DNA of 52,325 bases, taken from positions 1 through 52,325 of the forward strand of contig CANHHX010000009.1 in assembly GCA_947461125.1 (NCBI GenBank), in the 5' to 3' direction. A program made the translations under genes and the position numbers. The notes below the pieces were generated by a model. It worked only from the letters and a program-made list of their open reading frames with translations. It made no database searches and was not told the origin of the DNA. This DNA is from Bacteroidota bacterium (GTDB lineage Bacteria > Bacteroidota > Bacteroidia > Chitinophagales > Chitinophagaceae). Shown piece after piece: positions 14,435 through 23,500 of the stretch (position 1 is the stretch's first letter; every line of letters begins with the position of its first letter).

Positions 14435-16405
14435 TTATTGGCCATATAGTATTACAGCCGAACTTCCAGCTAATGTAAAATTATTGCCCAATTGCTTAGA
14501 TCCATTACTGCTAAGCCCTACTTTCCAAGTTCCTTTTGGAAGCGTTAAGGTTTGTGGGGTTTGTGACCCGTTATAAGCTACCCAGATTTTTTTCCAACTA
14601 TCACCTACTGCCGCTCCGTTGATGGTATATGCAATGATTCCAGAAGGTTGGTTGTTTTCAAAATTCAAATGAGTAGCAATTTGCTCAGCAGTTTGCATTC
14701 TAAATGCAGGATGCGCACGTCTTATTTGCACTAGACTTTTTATAAATTGATAGCTTGCATTGTTTTTGGTTTTAAAATCCCAATTGATACCATTTACAAC
14801 ATCTCCTTTATCAAAAGAATTTTCTACTCCATTTTTTGTTCTTAAAAATTCTGTACCCGCATGTAAGAAACTTGCGCCTTGCGCGGTTAACACAATTGCA
14901 TAAGCCAGTTCGTGCATTTTTGTACGTTCAGCCACAGACGCATCTTTAAAAGAGAGTTCAATTTTATCCCATAAAATATTATTATCGTGACAATCTGCAT
15001 AATTAATAAGGCCTGCGGGCCCCGCTGTATAGGGTTCTTTGGAGTAATTGACCTTGCTATAATTTATTTGTGGATGCTTGCCAGCAGCAACAATACCAAA
15101 TTTTACTGACTCGCTATTTTCAATTTGTCCAGTTGCAAAACCTCTATCATCAATATTAAAAACACTTCCTTTAATACCATCACGCATGTCATCACTAAAT
15201 ACGGCAATACCATTTAATTGTACTGCATTTTTTTTAAGCGCTCTTTTGTTATCAGGAAGTGGTGAGCTACTAGAGGTCCAGCCTTCTCCATATAAAACAA
15301 TCGAAGGTTTTATTTTATGAAGTGTATCAGAAATTAAATTCATGGTTTCAATATCATGAATACCCATCAGGTCAAAACGAAATCCATCTATATGGTATTC
15401 CTTTACCCAATACACCACGCTTTCAATCATAAATTTCTGAAACATAGCGTTGTCACTGGCTGTTTCATTACCACAACTACTGGCATCCGAAAAACTTCCA
15501 TCAGCTCTTTTCCGATAGTAATAATCAGGTACCAAAGTATTAAAATTAGAGTTTTTTGTGAGTGCGGTATGGTTGTACACGACATCCATTATGATGCGTA
15601 AACCACTACTGTGCATGGTTTTAATAAGTTCCTTCAACTCTTTGATACGCACTTTACCATCTGATGGGTTGGTACTATAAGAGCCCTCCGGAATGTTATA
15701 ATTGACAGGATCGTATCCCCAGTTGTACTGCACAGCAGCTTTCGTTTCATCAACAGAGTTATAATCGTAAAACGGTAGGAGATGAACGTGCGTTACACCT
15801 AATTCTTTGATATGTGAAAGACCTGTAAATTGTCCAGCACTGTTTTTTGTTCCAACTTCTGCTAACCCTAAAAACTTACCCTTATTTTTTATACCACTAC
15901 TTGCATGAATACTTGCATCTCTAACATGTAATTCATAAATAACAGCATCGGTTTGTTTATTAGTGCTTGAAAAATTTGGAGACATATCCTGGCCCCATCC
16001 TATCGGATTGGTTTCTTTTAAATCAATGACTTGTGCTCTTAAACCATTGGTACCACAGGCTTTTGCGTATGGATCTACCACTTCTTCACTCCAAGTATTA
16101 TCAATATTAACTTGAAAAGTATAGTAGCTATTTTTAAGATTTTCGGGCACGGTTAATTGCCAAACACCATTTTCTCCTTTATTCATATTGATAGAACGAA
16201 TAACACTTCCACCCATGTCAGATTTGTACAAATTTAACTTGGCAGCAGAAGCTGTTGGCGCCCAAATTTTAAATGTTGCCGCTTTGGGCGAATAGGTTAA
16301 TCCTAAATCTTTACCGTTGTAAACTGGATAACGACTACTTATATTTTGAGCGGTGCCATAACTAGCGGTAGCAACTAATAAAATAAGTACTAATAACTTT
16401 TTCAT
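14435..16405 (-). CDS. pulA: Type I pullulanase, exported
   Basis: Chosen start at 16405 gives 656 residues with the signal peptide MKKLLVLILLVATASYGTAQ. An N-terminal CBM48-like domain (FKIWAPTASAAKLNLYKS) is followed by a GH13 barrel. The type I pullulanase signature YNWGYDPVNYNIPEGSYS is present. GH13 motifs are DVVYNHT, GFRFDLMG (nucleophile Asp), VLYGEGW (acid Glu) and NYADCHDN (third Asp). The enzyme hydrolyses alpha-1,6 branches in pullulan, glycogen or starch-derived dextrins. There is no CBM41 and no SusCD pair beside it, so it looks like a stand-alone enzyme. It is divergent from the 16491 gene, with a 10-bp inverted repeat in between. Confidence 0.95.
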   Translation of the reverse strand: MKKLLVLILLVATASYGTAQNISSRYPVYNGKDLGLTYSPKAATFKIWAPTASAAKLNLYKSDMGGSVIRSINMNKGENGVWQLTVPENLKNSYYTFQVNIDNTWSEEVVDPYAKACGTNGLRAQVIDLKETNPIGWGQDMSPNFSSTNKQTDAVIYELHVRDASIHASSGIKNKGKFLGLAEVGTKNSAGQFTGLSHIKELGVTHVHLLPFYDYNSVDETKAAVQYNWGYDPVNYNIPEGSYSTNPSDGKVRIKELKELIKTMHSSGLRIIMDVVYNHTALTKNSNFNTLVPDYYYRKRADGSFSDASSCGNETASDNAMFQKFMIESVVYWVKEYHIDGFRFDLMGIHDIETMNLISDTLHKIKPSIVLYGEGWTSSSSPLPDNKRALKKNAVQLNGIAVFSDDMRDGIKGSVFNIDDRGFATGQIENSESVKFGIVAAGKHPQINYSKVNYSKEPYTAGPAGLINYADCHDNNILWDKIELSFKDASVAERTKMHELAYAIVLTAQGASFLHAGTEFLRTKNGVENSFDKGDVVNGINWDFKTKNNASYQFIKSLVQIRRAHPAFRMQTAEQIATHLNFENNQPSGIIAYTINGAAVGDSWKKIWVAYNGSQTPQTLTLPKGTWKVGLSSNGSKQLGNNFTLAGSSAVILYGQ

Positions 16406-16413
16406 AAATACCA

Positions 16414-16470
16414 AATTAAGATTGCTAATATACACCCTTAGATAAAATTAATTTTCATCAAATCTTAATT
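16414..16470. repeat. 10-bp inverted repeat in the pulA / 16491 divergent region
   Basis: AATTAAGATT (16414-16423) and its exact reverse complement AATCTTAATT (16461-16470) flank 37 bp. On the minus strand the distal arm runs into AAGATTTG, 7 of 8 to the -7 element, which may be the pulA promoter. The arrangement could be two mirrored promoter or operator halves. Confidence 0.3.
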
Positions 16471-16490
16471 ATCTTGCTGCTTTACCTCCT

Positions 16491-16934
16491 ATGCTTCCAA
16501 AGAATAAAAAAATAGACGTTATAGAAAAGCTACTGTCGCTTTGTTACGAACATAATAAAGACGCGCTATTTATAATGAGTTTGATGCATCAATATGAAGA
16601 ACGTGGGAGTTTGAGTAAAAAGCAGTTGCAAGGGTTATTACTTAAAGCACAAAAAATTAGGGAAATACCAGCCCATCAAATTGCGGCAGTAGAAGCCATT
16701 GTATTAAAAATGCCAACACGGGATAAAACCCCTGTCCAAAAAACAACCCCAGCTATCAGTGAAGCTGAGACTCAAATAGCTGCTGCCCTTGCTCAAACGG
16801 AGCAGATTTTAGCAGTTTATCCCTTCCATAAGCAGGTGTTATTGTTAAGGTCTAAACTCATGAGCCATCAATCACTAACGCCTCAAGAACAGGCCGACCT
16901 CAACAAATTTGTAAAGATTTTAATTAAAAAATAG
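16491..16934 (+). CDS. Hypothetical cytoplasmic protein
   Basis: A 147-residue, helix-rich, charged protein with no signal peptide. It has two halves: an N-terminal helical part (KIDVIEKLLSLCYEHNKDAL, LSKKQLQGLLLKAQKI) and a C-terminal part (AETQIAAALAQTEQILAVYP, LTPQEQADLNKFVKILI), joined by a Pro/Thr-rich linker (TRDKTPVQKTTPAIS). No family recognised. It is divergent from pulA and ends just before the Crp/Fnr-like site of the rhodanese operon, so it is likely a single-gene unit. Confidence 0.7.
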   Translation: MLPKNKKIDVIEKLLSLCYEHNKDALFIMSLMHQYEERGSLSKKQLQGLLLKAQKIREIPAHQIAAVEAIVLKMPTRDKTPVQKTTPAISEAETQIAAALAQTEQILAVYPFHKQVLLLRSKLMSHQSLTPQEQADLNKFVKILIKK

Positions 16935-16940
16935 AGCTGT

Positions 16941-16954
16941 GTGACATCCGTCAC
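16941..16954. promoter_or_regulatory. Crp/Fnr-type operator candidate upstream of the rhodanese operon
   Basis: GTGACATCCGTCAC: arms GTGAC and GTCAC with a 4-bp spacer, close to the TGTGA-N6-TCACA sites of the Crp/Fnr superfamily. A -7-like box, GATTTTTG (16977-16984, 7 of 8 to TAnnTTTG), puts the dyad centre about 40 bp before the expected transcript start, the geometry of a class II activator site. Confidence 0.5.
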
Positions 16955-17015
16955 GTTTGATGCCATACAAAGTGTTGATTTTTGCAGTATCAACTTACAA
17001 TTAAAATAAGTAATT

Positions 17016-17324
17016 ATGTTTTCTTTTATTAAAAAATTATTTGGTCCAGCCACTGATTACAATGCTTTGTTAGAAAAAGGTGCTGTGATTATTGACGTAC
17101 GAACTGCGGGTGAATATGCGAATGGACATATTAAAGGATCTAAAAACATTCCACTTGATATGATCAATACACGTGTATCTGATTTAAAAAAAGCAGGTAA
17201 GCCAGTTATAACGGTTTGTAGAAGCGGCGCAAGAAGTGGCATGGCAAAAGGTATACTAGCATCTGGCGGTATTGAAGTATACAACGGGGGTGCTTGGAAT
17301 AGTTTAATGCAAAAAATAAATTAA
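17016..17324 (+). CDS. Rhodanese-like sulfurtransferase domain protein
   Basis: A 102-residue single-domain rhodanese. The domain runs from VIIDVRTAGEYANGHIKGSKNIPLDMI (quoted in part: VRTAGEYANGHI) to the active loop C68-RSGARS in ITVCRSGARSGMA, where Cys68 would carry a persulfide. There is a hydrophobic N-terminus (MFSFIKKLFG) but no cleavable signal, so it is probably cytoplasmic or loosely membrane-bound. The DUF6132 gene starts 1 bp after its stop and the thioredoxin gene overlaps that, giving a tight three-gene operon. A Crp/Fnr-like dyad at 16941 suggests control by redox or oxygen. A role in sulfur transfer or sulfide stress is inferred. Confidence 0.93.
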   Translation: MFSFIKKLFGPATDYNALLEKGAVIIDVRTAGEYANGHIKGSKNIPLDMINTRVSDLKKAGKPVITVCRSGARSGMAKGILASGGIEVYNGGAWNSLMQKIN

Positions 17325-17325
17325 T

Positions 17326-17532
17326 ATGAAAGCGTTTATACAGTCTCAATATCTTGTAATTATTGGCGTATTTGTAGGAGCGCTGGGTGGCTACTTGTAT
17401 TGGAAAAATATAGGTTGTGCATCAGGCACCTGTATGATTACTTCAAAACCATTTAATAGTATCATTTATTTTGGAATACTTGGTGGTCTTGTATTTAGTA
17501 TGTTTAAAAAAACAACCTCTCATGTTAAGTGA
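17326..17532 (+). CDS. DUF6132-family small membrane protein
   Basis: A 68-residue protein with two membrane segments: YLVIIGVFVGALGGYLYW (about 7-24) and SIIYFGILGGLVFSMF (about 47-62). The loop between them carries the family hallmark IGCASGTCMITSKP, with two cysteines (about 31 and 35). The Cys pair and the linkage to rhodanese and thioredoxin genes suggest a redox or sulfur-handling role at the membrane, but none has been shown to my knowledge. Its 3' end overlaps the thioredoxin start by 11 bp. Confidence 0.85.
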   Translation: MKAFIQSQYLVIIGVFVGALGGYLYWKNIGCASGTCMITSKPFNSIIYFGILGGLVFSMFKKTTSHVK

Positions 17533-17821
17533 ATCTTTTGAAAAAATAATTGCTTCCGATAAGCCCGTCCTTATTGACTTTTACGCTACTTGGTGTGGTC
17601 CATGCAAAATGATGCCCCCCATTTTAAAAGAGGTAAAAGATAAAATGGGTGAATCTGTTTCTATTTATAAAGTAGACGTAGATGTCCATCAAAATATTGC
17701 TGCACATTTTTCTGTAAATAGTGTTCCAACCTTGGCTGTTTTTAAAGGCGGTAAATTATTGTGGCGCGAGCCAGGTGTGAAGCCTGCAGCACAACTTGTG
17801 CAAATCATATCCCAATTATAG
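17522..17821 (+). CDS. Thioredoxin
   Basis: A 99-residue thioredoxin. The start at ATG 17522 (MLSESFEKIIASDKP) gives a standard thioredoxin; a longer frame from 17471 would lie inside the DUF6132 gene. The active site is W-C25-G-P-C28 in FYATWCGPCKMMPP, and the cis-Pro loop is SVPTLAVFKGGK. There is no export signal, so it acts in the cytoplasm as a dithiol reductant, plausibly for the rhodanese persulfide or the DUF6132 cysteines encoded just upstream. It may also serve the LMW-type arsenate reductase at 7141, which is a thioredoxin-dependent family, but this is inference. Translation is probably coupled to the upstream gene by the 11-bp overlap. Confidence 0.95.
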   Translation: MLSESFEKIIASDKPVLIDFYATWCGPCKMMPPILKEVKDKMGESVSIYKVDVDVHQNIAAHFSVNSVPTLAVFKGGKLLWREPGVKPAAQLVQIISQL

Positions 17822-17902
17822 TTCCCATAACGGCTATATAATTAATCTCTCATAATTTGTATGTTTTAGTAGTTTAGCGCTAGAAACTGTAAATTATAAA
17901 TT

Positions 17903-18949
17903 ATGACTGGGATAGATAGTGTTGTTTTAAAATCTGTAATTGTACATAAGGTTGGAAATCCAACACGTTCGGAGCAGTTGGTATTATCTAACGAAGCATT
18001 AACCATCGACGATTCATTGGTTACTGCTTTATTAACCAAGTATTTTTTAACGCCTTTTAATGAGGCAGAACAATATCAATTTTCACACCTGAGTGATTTG
18101 TCGTTAAATGAAGTGTATACCTATGTACAAACCATTTTTAATGAGCCAGATACATTTGTAGAACAAAGTAAGTTGTTGGCTAACTTTTTACACGCTAAGT
18201 CTACGCATGTAAAAGTCAAGGACGGTGAACTCTATGTTGCTAAATTCACAAACCTTCCTTTTGGTACCGAATTTATTTCTGGTATTGGACTTTTTAAAAG
18301 TGAAACCAAAGAAACCTTTTTGCAACTTAAAACAAAGCAGGAAGGCTGGGGTATTAGTGCAGAGGACGGGATTGCCATCAATAAATTAGATAAAGGCTGC
18401 TTAATTTACAATAAAGACGGCGCAGACGGCTATGTGGTTTGTATGGTAGACAATACCAATAAGCAACAAGACACGCAGTACTGGGTGAACGATTTTTTAC
18501 AAATATCCCGCCGTGCCAACAGTTATCATTACACCGATGCGGCACTAGGTATGTGTAAACTATTTATTAGCAACGAATACCAAGATAAGTTTGAAGTAAC
18601 AAAAACGGATCAGGTAGACCTCTTACACCGAAGTATGGAATACTTTACCAGCCATGAATCTTTTAACATGCAAGATTTTGGTAAAGAAGTGCTTCATCAC
18701 CCCGAACTCATAGAAAGTTTTACGCAATATAAAAGCCAGTACGAAGTAGCCAAGCAAGTGGTGATTGAAGATGAGTTTTCAATTCATGTGGCGGCTGTAA
18801 AAAAGCAACAAAGATTTTTTAAAGCGGTGGTTAAACTCGATAAAAACTTTCATATTTATATTCATGGTCGAAAAGATTTAGTAGAAAAGGGGTATGACGA
18901 AAAATCGGGCAAACAATTTTATAAGCTTTATTTTGATGAAGAATCTTAA
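17903..18949 (+). CDS. Nucleoid-associated protein, NdpA/YejK family
   Basis: A 348-residue protein matching the nucleoid-associated protein family (PF04245 type), with the typical start IVHKVGNPTRSEQLVLS, a LLTKYFLTPF segment, and the mid-region LPFGTEFISGIGLFKSETKE. Length and order agree with YejK homologues, which bind the nucleoid; their exact role is still unclear. No signal peptide. It stands alone with 81 bp upstream after the thioredoxin gene, and 37 bp before the isomerase-like gene. Confidence 0.88.
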   Translation: MTGIDSVVLKSVIVHKVGNPTRSEQLVLSNEALTIDDSLVTALLTKYFLTPFNEAEQYQFSHLSDLSLNEVYTYVQTIFNEPDTFVEQSKLLANFLHAKSTHVKVKDGELYVAKFTNLPFGTEFISGIGLFKSETKETFLQLKTKQEGWGISAEDGIAINKLDKGCLIYNKDGADGYVVCMVDNTNKQQDTQYWVNDFLQISRRANSYHYTDAALGMCKLFISNEYQDKFEVTKTDQVDLLHRSMEYFTSHESFNMQDFGKEVLHHPELIESFTQYKSQYEVAKQVVIEDEFSIHVAAVKKQQRFFKAVVKLDKNFHIYIHGRKDLVEKGYDEKSGKQFYKLYFDEES

Positions 18950-18986
18950 TTAGTAGTAACTTTAAGTAATTCAAAAATGGTAAGTC

Positions 18987-19898
18987 ATGACAAATAGCCG
19001 TAGAAATTTTATAAAAAATTCAGCCATAGTAGCTGCTGGTGTAATGGTTGCAAAACCAAATTTATTTGCGGCATCAAAGCCAAAAAATATTATTGGCGTA
19101 CAACTTTATTCTGTTCGCACCGACATGAAAGCCAATCCTGTTGCCACATTAGAGCAACTTGCCAAAATAGGATATAAGCATGTAGAACACGCATTTTATG
19201 CCAACCGAAAATTTTATGGTTATTCGGCAACCGATTTTAAGAAAATACTAGATGGTTTTGGATTACAAATGCCCAGCGGACATTCAATGCTCGAAATCAA
19301 GCATTGGGACGCCGCAAAAAAAGATTTCACAGACGAATGGAAATATACAGTAGAAGATGCAGCTACTGCTGGTATGCAGTATGTAATTAGCCCTTGGTTA
19401 GATGATGAACTACGTGCTAGTTATAACGCCATGCGTTCTTTTGCAGATGTGTTTAATAAAAGCGGTGAGTTGTGTAATAAGTATGGTATGAAATTTGGCT
19501 ATCATAACCACAATTTTGAATTTGCTAAAAATTTAAATGGCCATTCTATTTATGAAATATTATTAGAGCATACCGATCCTGCTGCTGTGTTTTTGCAACT
19601 AGACATGGGTAATATTTATGGCACCGGCGCAGACCCAATAGCCATTGTAAAAAACAATCCGGGCAGGTTTTTATCGGTACATGTAAAAGATGAAATTAAA
19701 GCAACGGAGCCTGGTGAGTCTTTATATGAAAGCTGCGTGCTTGGAAAAGGATTTGCTGGAACCAAAGAAATTACTGCGGTTTGCGCAAGCGTTGGAGGTA
19801 CTACCCATTTTATTGTAGAGCAAGAATCTTACCAGGGCCAAACACCGTTAGCGGCTGTTAAGCAAGACCTGGCAATATTAAAATCTTGGGGGTACTAA
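18987..19898 (+). CDS. Tat-exported sugar phosphate isomerase/epimerase-like TIM barrel
   Basis: A 303-residue protein. The signal NSRRNFIKNSAIVAAGVMVA is twin-arginine type. The mature part is an AP-endonuclease-2/xylose-isomerase-like TIM barrel: IIGVQLYSVRTDM, YKHVEHAFY, the metal-site segment FGYHNHNFEF, LQLDMGNIYGTGADP, and VHVKDEI. Such exported barrels are common in Bacteroidota and are thought to act on sugars or inositols; some are 3-keto-sugar enzymes. No substrate can be given. Neighbours (NdpA, CorA) give no pathway clue. Confidence 0.88.
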   Translation: MTNSRRNFIKNSAIVAAGVMVAKPNLFAASKPKNIIGVQLYSVRTDMKANPVATLEQLAKIGYKHVEHAFYANRKFYGYSATDFKKILDGFGLQMPSGHSMLEIKHWDAAKKDFTDEWKYTVEDAATAGMQYVISPWLDDELRASYNAMRSFADVFNKSGELCNKYGMKFGYHNHNFEFAKNLNGHSIYEILLEHTDPAAVFLQLDMGNIYGTGADPIAIVKNNPGRFLSVHVKDEIKATEPGESLYESCVLGKGFAGTKEITAVCASVGGTTHFIVEQESYQGQTPLAAVKQDLAILKSWGY

Positions 19899-19912
19899 TT
19901 GTATTTAAGTAG

Positions 19913-21010
19913 CTAGAACCATCCTCTTTTTCTGAAAATAACAACCATCCCAATTGGAACGATTAGCATTAATCCTACGGCAATAAAAAATCCGTATTGA
20001 TGATGCAGGTAGGGTATTTTGTCAAAGTTCATCCCAAACATTCCTCCAATGACTGTTGCGGGTGCGAGCAGACAGGTCACTACTGCCATTACTTTCATGA
20101 CTTCATTCGATTTTAAATTTACATGACTTAAATAAAGGTCCTGTAAGTTCATCATCATATCTCGGTAACTCTCAGCAAGTTCATTGGCTTGGGTAATATG
20201 ATCTAAAATGTCTTTAAAATATTTTGTGGTTTTTTCCTCTAATAAATCACTATCACTTCTTATAAATCCATTGATTAAATCTCGAACCGGACTCACGTTT
20301 CTTTTTAATACAATAAGTTCTTTGCGTAAACTATTGATTTCAGCTAAAGACCTTGTATTACTATTTCTAATAATTCTTTCCTCTAGCATTTCGATGCGGT
20401 CGCCCAGTTTCTCCATCACATTGTAGTAATGGTCTACAATCATGTCTAGCAGTGCATAACAGAGATAATCTGCACCACTTAATCTTAACTTGGTGTGGTT
20501 GAGTCTTAATTTTTCACGGATATGATTAAAAACATCTCGGTGTGCGTCTTCTTGAAAAGAAACGATAAAATTTGCACCAAGTACAATACTTATTTGTTCT
20601 GTTTCGACAGCGCCAGTTTTTTCATTAAAATAAAGCATGTTTAATAAGCAAAACAAGACGTTTTCAATTTCATCCATTTTAGGTCGCTGGCTCACGCTCA
20701 TGATATCTTCCACAATCAGATAGTGAATACCATAATGAGCCGCAATAGCTTCTACGTCTGCTTTTCGGATGCCATCTACATTAATCCAGGAAACATTATT
20801 ACTATCTTTAAATGGAAATGAATCCGTAATTTGATTTAGTTCAACCTCATGAAATGATTCAGGGGAATAGTCAAATATGGTAACCTTTGTTTCTGTTGCT
20901 TCCACTCTTTCTGGAACAACAGTTGGGTTTACCTTAAAAATAGTACGTGTTCGTTTGGTGTCGAAAAGACTAAGCGGATTTAAATATTTTAGGTATTTGC
21001 TACTATTCAT
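19913..21010 (-). CDS. corA: CorA-type magnesium/cobalt transporter
   Basis: A 365-residue CorA. The long N-terminal cytoplasmic domain (VTIFDYSPESFHEVELN, SWINVDGI) is followed by the long helix region (ALLDMIVDHYYNVMEKLGDR) and two C-terminal membrane helices. The pore signature is GMN in GMFGMNFDKIPYLHH, between helix 1 (VMAVVTCLLAPATVIGGMFG) and helix 2 (FFIAVGLMLIVPIGMVVIF), and the tail is the usual KRGWF. It would form a pentameric Mg2+ channel in the inner membrane. The helicase gene lies 21 bp upstream on the same strand; the stop is 14 bp from the convergent isomerase-like gene. Confidence 0.95.
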   Translation of the reverse strand: MNSSKYLKYLNPLSLFDTKRTRTIFKVNPTVVPERVEATETKVTIFDYSPESFHEVELNQITDSFPFKDSNNVSWINVDGIRKADVEAIAAHYGIHYLIVEDIMSVSQRPKMDEIENVLFCLLNMLYFNEKTGAVETEQISIVLGANFIVSFQEDAHRDVFNHIREKLRLNHTKLRLSGADYLCYALLDMIVDHYYNVMEKLGDRIEMLEERIIRNSNTRSLAEINSLRKELIVLKRNVSPVRDLINGFIRSDSDLLEEKTTKYFKDILDHITQANELAESYRDMMMNLQDLYLSHVNLKSNEVMKVMAVVTCLLAPATVIGGMFGMNFDKIPYLHHQYGFFIAVGLMLIVPIGMVVIFRKRGWF

Positions 21011-21031
21011 GTTGTTGTAAGTTAGAAAGAA

Positions 21032-23341
21032 TTATTCTACTATGCGCAGTTTAGCATAGTTGAGCATAATTTTTTTCTCACCATTTTTTTCAAAATGAAT
21101 AGTAGCAATGGGATTGTGTGCAGAGCCTTCCATCGCACCAACAGTTCCAAATCCAAATTTTTGATGTTCAACTTTGGCACCCACTTGTAAATTACTGGTA
21201 TCGCTAGGAACAAAATTAGCAGATGGCACATGCATAGCAACTTTTGATGGTGGTGGCGGGGGCATGTAGGCAGGTTTATCGGTTGGCTTTCTTTTGGGTG
21301 CCGCGCCAAAACTATTTTGCATCCGGTCAAAACCAGAACCATAATCGGCACCGGCATTGTTTCTGGCACCTCCGCCGGCGTAACTTTTGTCTACATATTG
21401 CTCTGGCATTTCGGCAATAAAACGGCTCGGTTCATTTTGAACGAGTTGTCCAAAACGGTAACGTGCATTGGCGTGCGTTAACCAAAGTCTTTGTTTGGCT
21501 CTTGTAACGGCTACATAAAATAACCTGCGTTCCTCTTCTAGTTCTTCTCTGGTATTAATAGACATGCTACTTGGAAATAGTGTTTCTTCTACACCGCCTA
21601 CAAATACGCATTCAAATTCGAGACCCTTAGATGCGTGAATGGTCATAAGTTTTACAACATCACTGTTTTCTTTATCATCATCGGCGTCTGTGAGTAAGGT
21701 AATTTGTTGAAGGTAACTACCTAGTGTTTTATCTCCGAGTTCACCGTCTTCGTTACTTGGTGACTCGATCCACTCTTTTATAGAGTTAAGTAATTCCTGA
21801 ATATTTTCGTAACGCGCGAGTCCTTCGGTAGTTTTATCGTTGAAGAGTTCTTTTACTAGATTGGTATGCTTACCCACTTGCACCGCTACATCATACGCGT
21901 TGTTTTGCTGCAGCATGGTTTGAAAGTAGCGTATCATAGTAACAAAATTGTTTAGCGCTTCTAGGGTACCCGCTTTAAAACCAAATTCACCAGCTCTACT
22001 AATCACTTCAAAGAGTGTGATATTATTTTCGTTCGCCGCAATGGCACATTTTTCGAGGGTTGTTTTACCGATACCTCTTACTGGATAGTTGATAATTCTT
22101 TTGAGCGCCTCTTCATCTTTGATATTAACCACCACGCGCAAATACGCAATAAAATCTTTGACTTCTTTGCGCTGATAGAAACTTACGCCACCATAAATGC
22201 GGTAAGGAATGCCCATTCTTCTAAGGCTTTCCTCAAACGAACGGCTCTGTGCGTTGGTGCGGTACAAAATAGCAAAGTCATTGTTATTAAAATGATTGCG
22301 CAGTCTTTGTTCTTGAATGGTATCTGCCACAAAACGTCCTTCATCATTGTCTGTCATAGTGCGCACCAAACAAATTTTTTCACCTTCTTTATTTTCGGTC
22401 CACAGATTTTTTTGAATTTGTCCTTCGTTGTTTTTGATGACTTCGTTGGCTACATGAATAATGTTTTGACTGCTTCTATAATTTTGTTCCAGCTTTACCA
22501 CTTTAACATCGTCATAGTCTTTTTTAAACTGTAAAATATTTTCGATGGTAGCGCCTCTAAAACTATAAATACTTTGTGCATCATCACCAACCACACAAAT
22601 GTTTTCATGCACGGCAGCAAGTAGTTTGGTAATTTGATATTGCACCGGGTTGGTATCTTGGTACTCATCAATAAGTATGTATTTAAACTTGTGTTGGTAT
22701 TTATGTAGTACCTCCGGAAAGTTTTTTAAGAGCTCGTGCATTTTTAAAAGTAGGTCATCAAAATCCATGGCCCCATTTTTAAAACAACGGTTGGCATATG
22801 CTGCATAGATTTGAGCAATGGCGGGCCTGTTGGCGCGCATGTCTTCTTGCTGAATGTAATAATCTGTTGCGTATTCGGCGGGCGATAACAGTGCGTTTTT
22901 AGCACTTGAAATTCGGCTACCTACAATGTTTGCTTTGTAATGTTTATCGTCTAGGTTTAGTTCGTTGACTACTGTTTTAATAACGGACCTGCTATCATCG
23001 GTGTCATAAATAGTAAAATGATTGGGGTATCCAATGCGGTGCGCTTCGGCGCGCAGAATGCGCGCAAACACGCTATGAAACGTACCGATGTATAAATTTC
23101 TGGCATCGGAATTACCCAGCGCGCGCTCAATTCTTTCCTTCATTTCGGCTGCTGCTTTATTGGTAAATGTGAGCGCTAAAATATTAAAGGCATCTACACC
23201 CACAGACATGAGGTGCGCAATGCGCGTTGTTAAAACCTTTGTTTTTCCACTACCTGCACCTGCCACAATCATGAGTGGTCCGTTCACATGTAATACCGCT
23301 TCTTTTTGTGGCTCGTTTAATCCCGCTAAATATTCTTGCAT
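21032..23341 (-). CDS. UvrD/PcrA-type superfamily 1 DNA helicase
   Basis: A 769-residue SF1A helicase when started at ATG 23341 (MQEYLAGLNEPQKEAV), which matches homologues; an in-frame ATG at 23368 would add nine residues and is possible. Walker A is AGAGSGKTKVLT, Walker B ILIDEYQDTNPVQ, then VVGDDAQSIYSFRGA (motif III), the KLEQNYRS motif IV, TIHASKGLEFECVFV (motif V) and EERRLFYVAVTRAKQ (motif VI). The C-terminus (GAKVEHQKFGFGTVGAMEG) is the Tudor-like domain that contacts RNA polymerase in PcrA. Roles: nucleotide-excision repair and clearing of conflicts between replication and transcription. Confidence 0.95.
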   Translation of the reverse strand: MQEYLAGLNEPQKEAVLHVNGPLMIVAGAGSGKTKVLTTRIAHLMSVGVDAFNILALTFTNKAAAEMKERIERALGNSDARNLYIGTFHSVFARILRAEAHRIGYPNHFTIYDTDDSRSVIKTVVNELNLDDKHYKANIVGSRISSAKNALLSPAEYATDYYIQQEDMRANRPAIAQIYAAYANRCFKNGAMDFDDLLLKMHELLKNFPEVLHKYQHKFKYILIDEYQDTNPVQYQITKLLAAVHENICVVGDDAQSIYSFRGATIENILQFKKDYDDVKVVKLEQNYRSSQNIIHVANEVIKNNEGQIQKNLWTENKEGEKICLVRTMTDNDEGRFVADTIQEQRLRNHFNNNDFAILYRTNAQSRSFEESLRRMGIPYRIYGGVSFYQRKEVKDFIAYLRVVVNIKDEEALKRIINYPVRGIGKTTLEKCAIAANENNITLFEVISRAGEFGFKAGTLEALNNFVTMIRYFQTMLQQNNAYDVAVQVGKHTNLVKELFNDKTTEGLARYENIQELLNSIKEWIESPSNEDGELGDKTLGSYLQQITLLTDADDDKENSDVVKLMTIHASKGLEFECVFVGGVEETLFPSSMSINTREELEEERRLFYVAVTRAKQRLWLTHANARYRFGQLVQNEPSRFIAEMPEQYVDKSYAGGGARNNAGADYGSGFDRMQNSFGAAPKRKPTDKPAYMPPPPPSKVAMHVPSANFVPSDTSNLQVGAKVEHQKFGFGTVGAMEGSAHNPIATIHFEKNGEKKIMLNYAKLRIVE

Positions 23342-23500
23342 AGGCGCAAGATAATCCCTAGATCGCATCTTCTATTCAATCGTTGATAAGTTAATGTACG
23401 TGTTTCATGCAGTAATAATTCAGTGTTTTTCTCTATGATTTCAATATTTATTGCAGTCATATTGCATATGTTAATTTGTATATAACCAAAACCTACTTCT

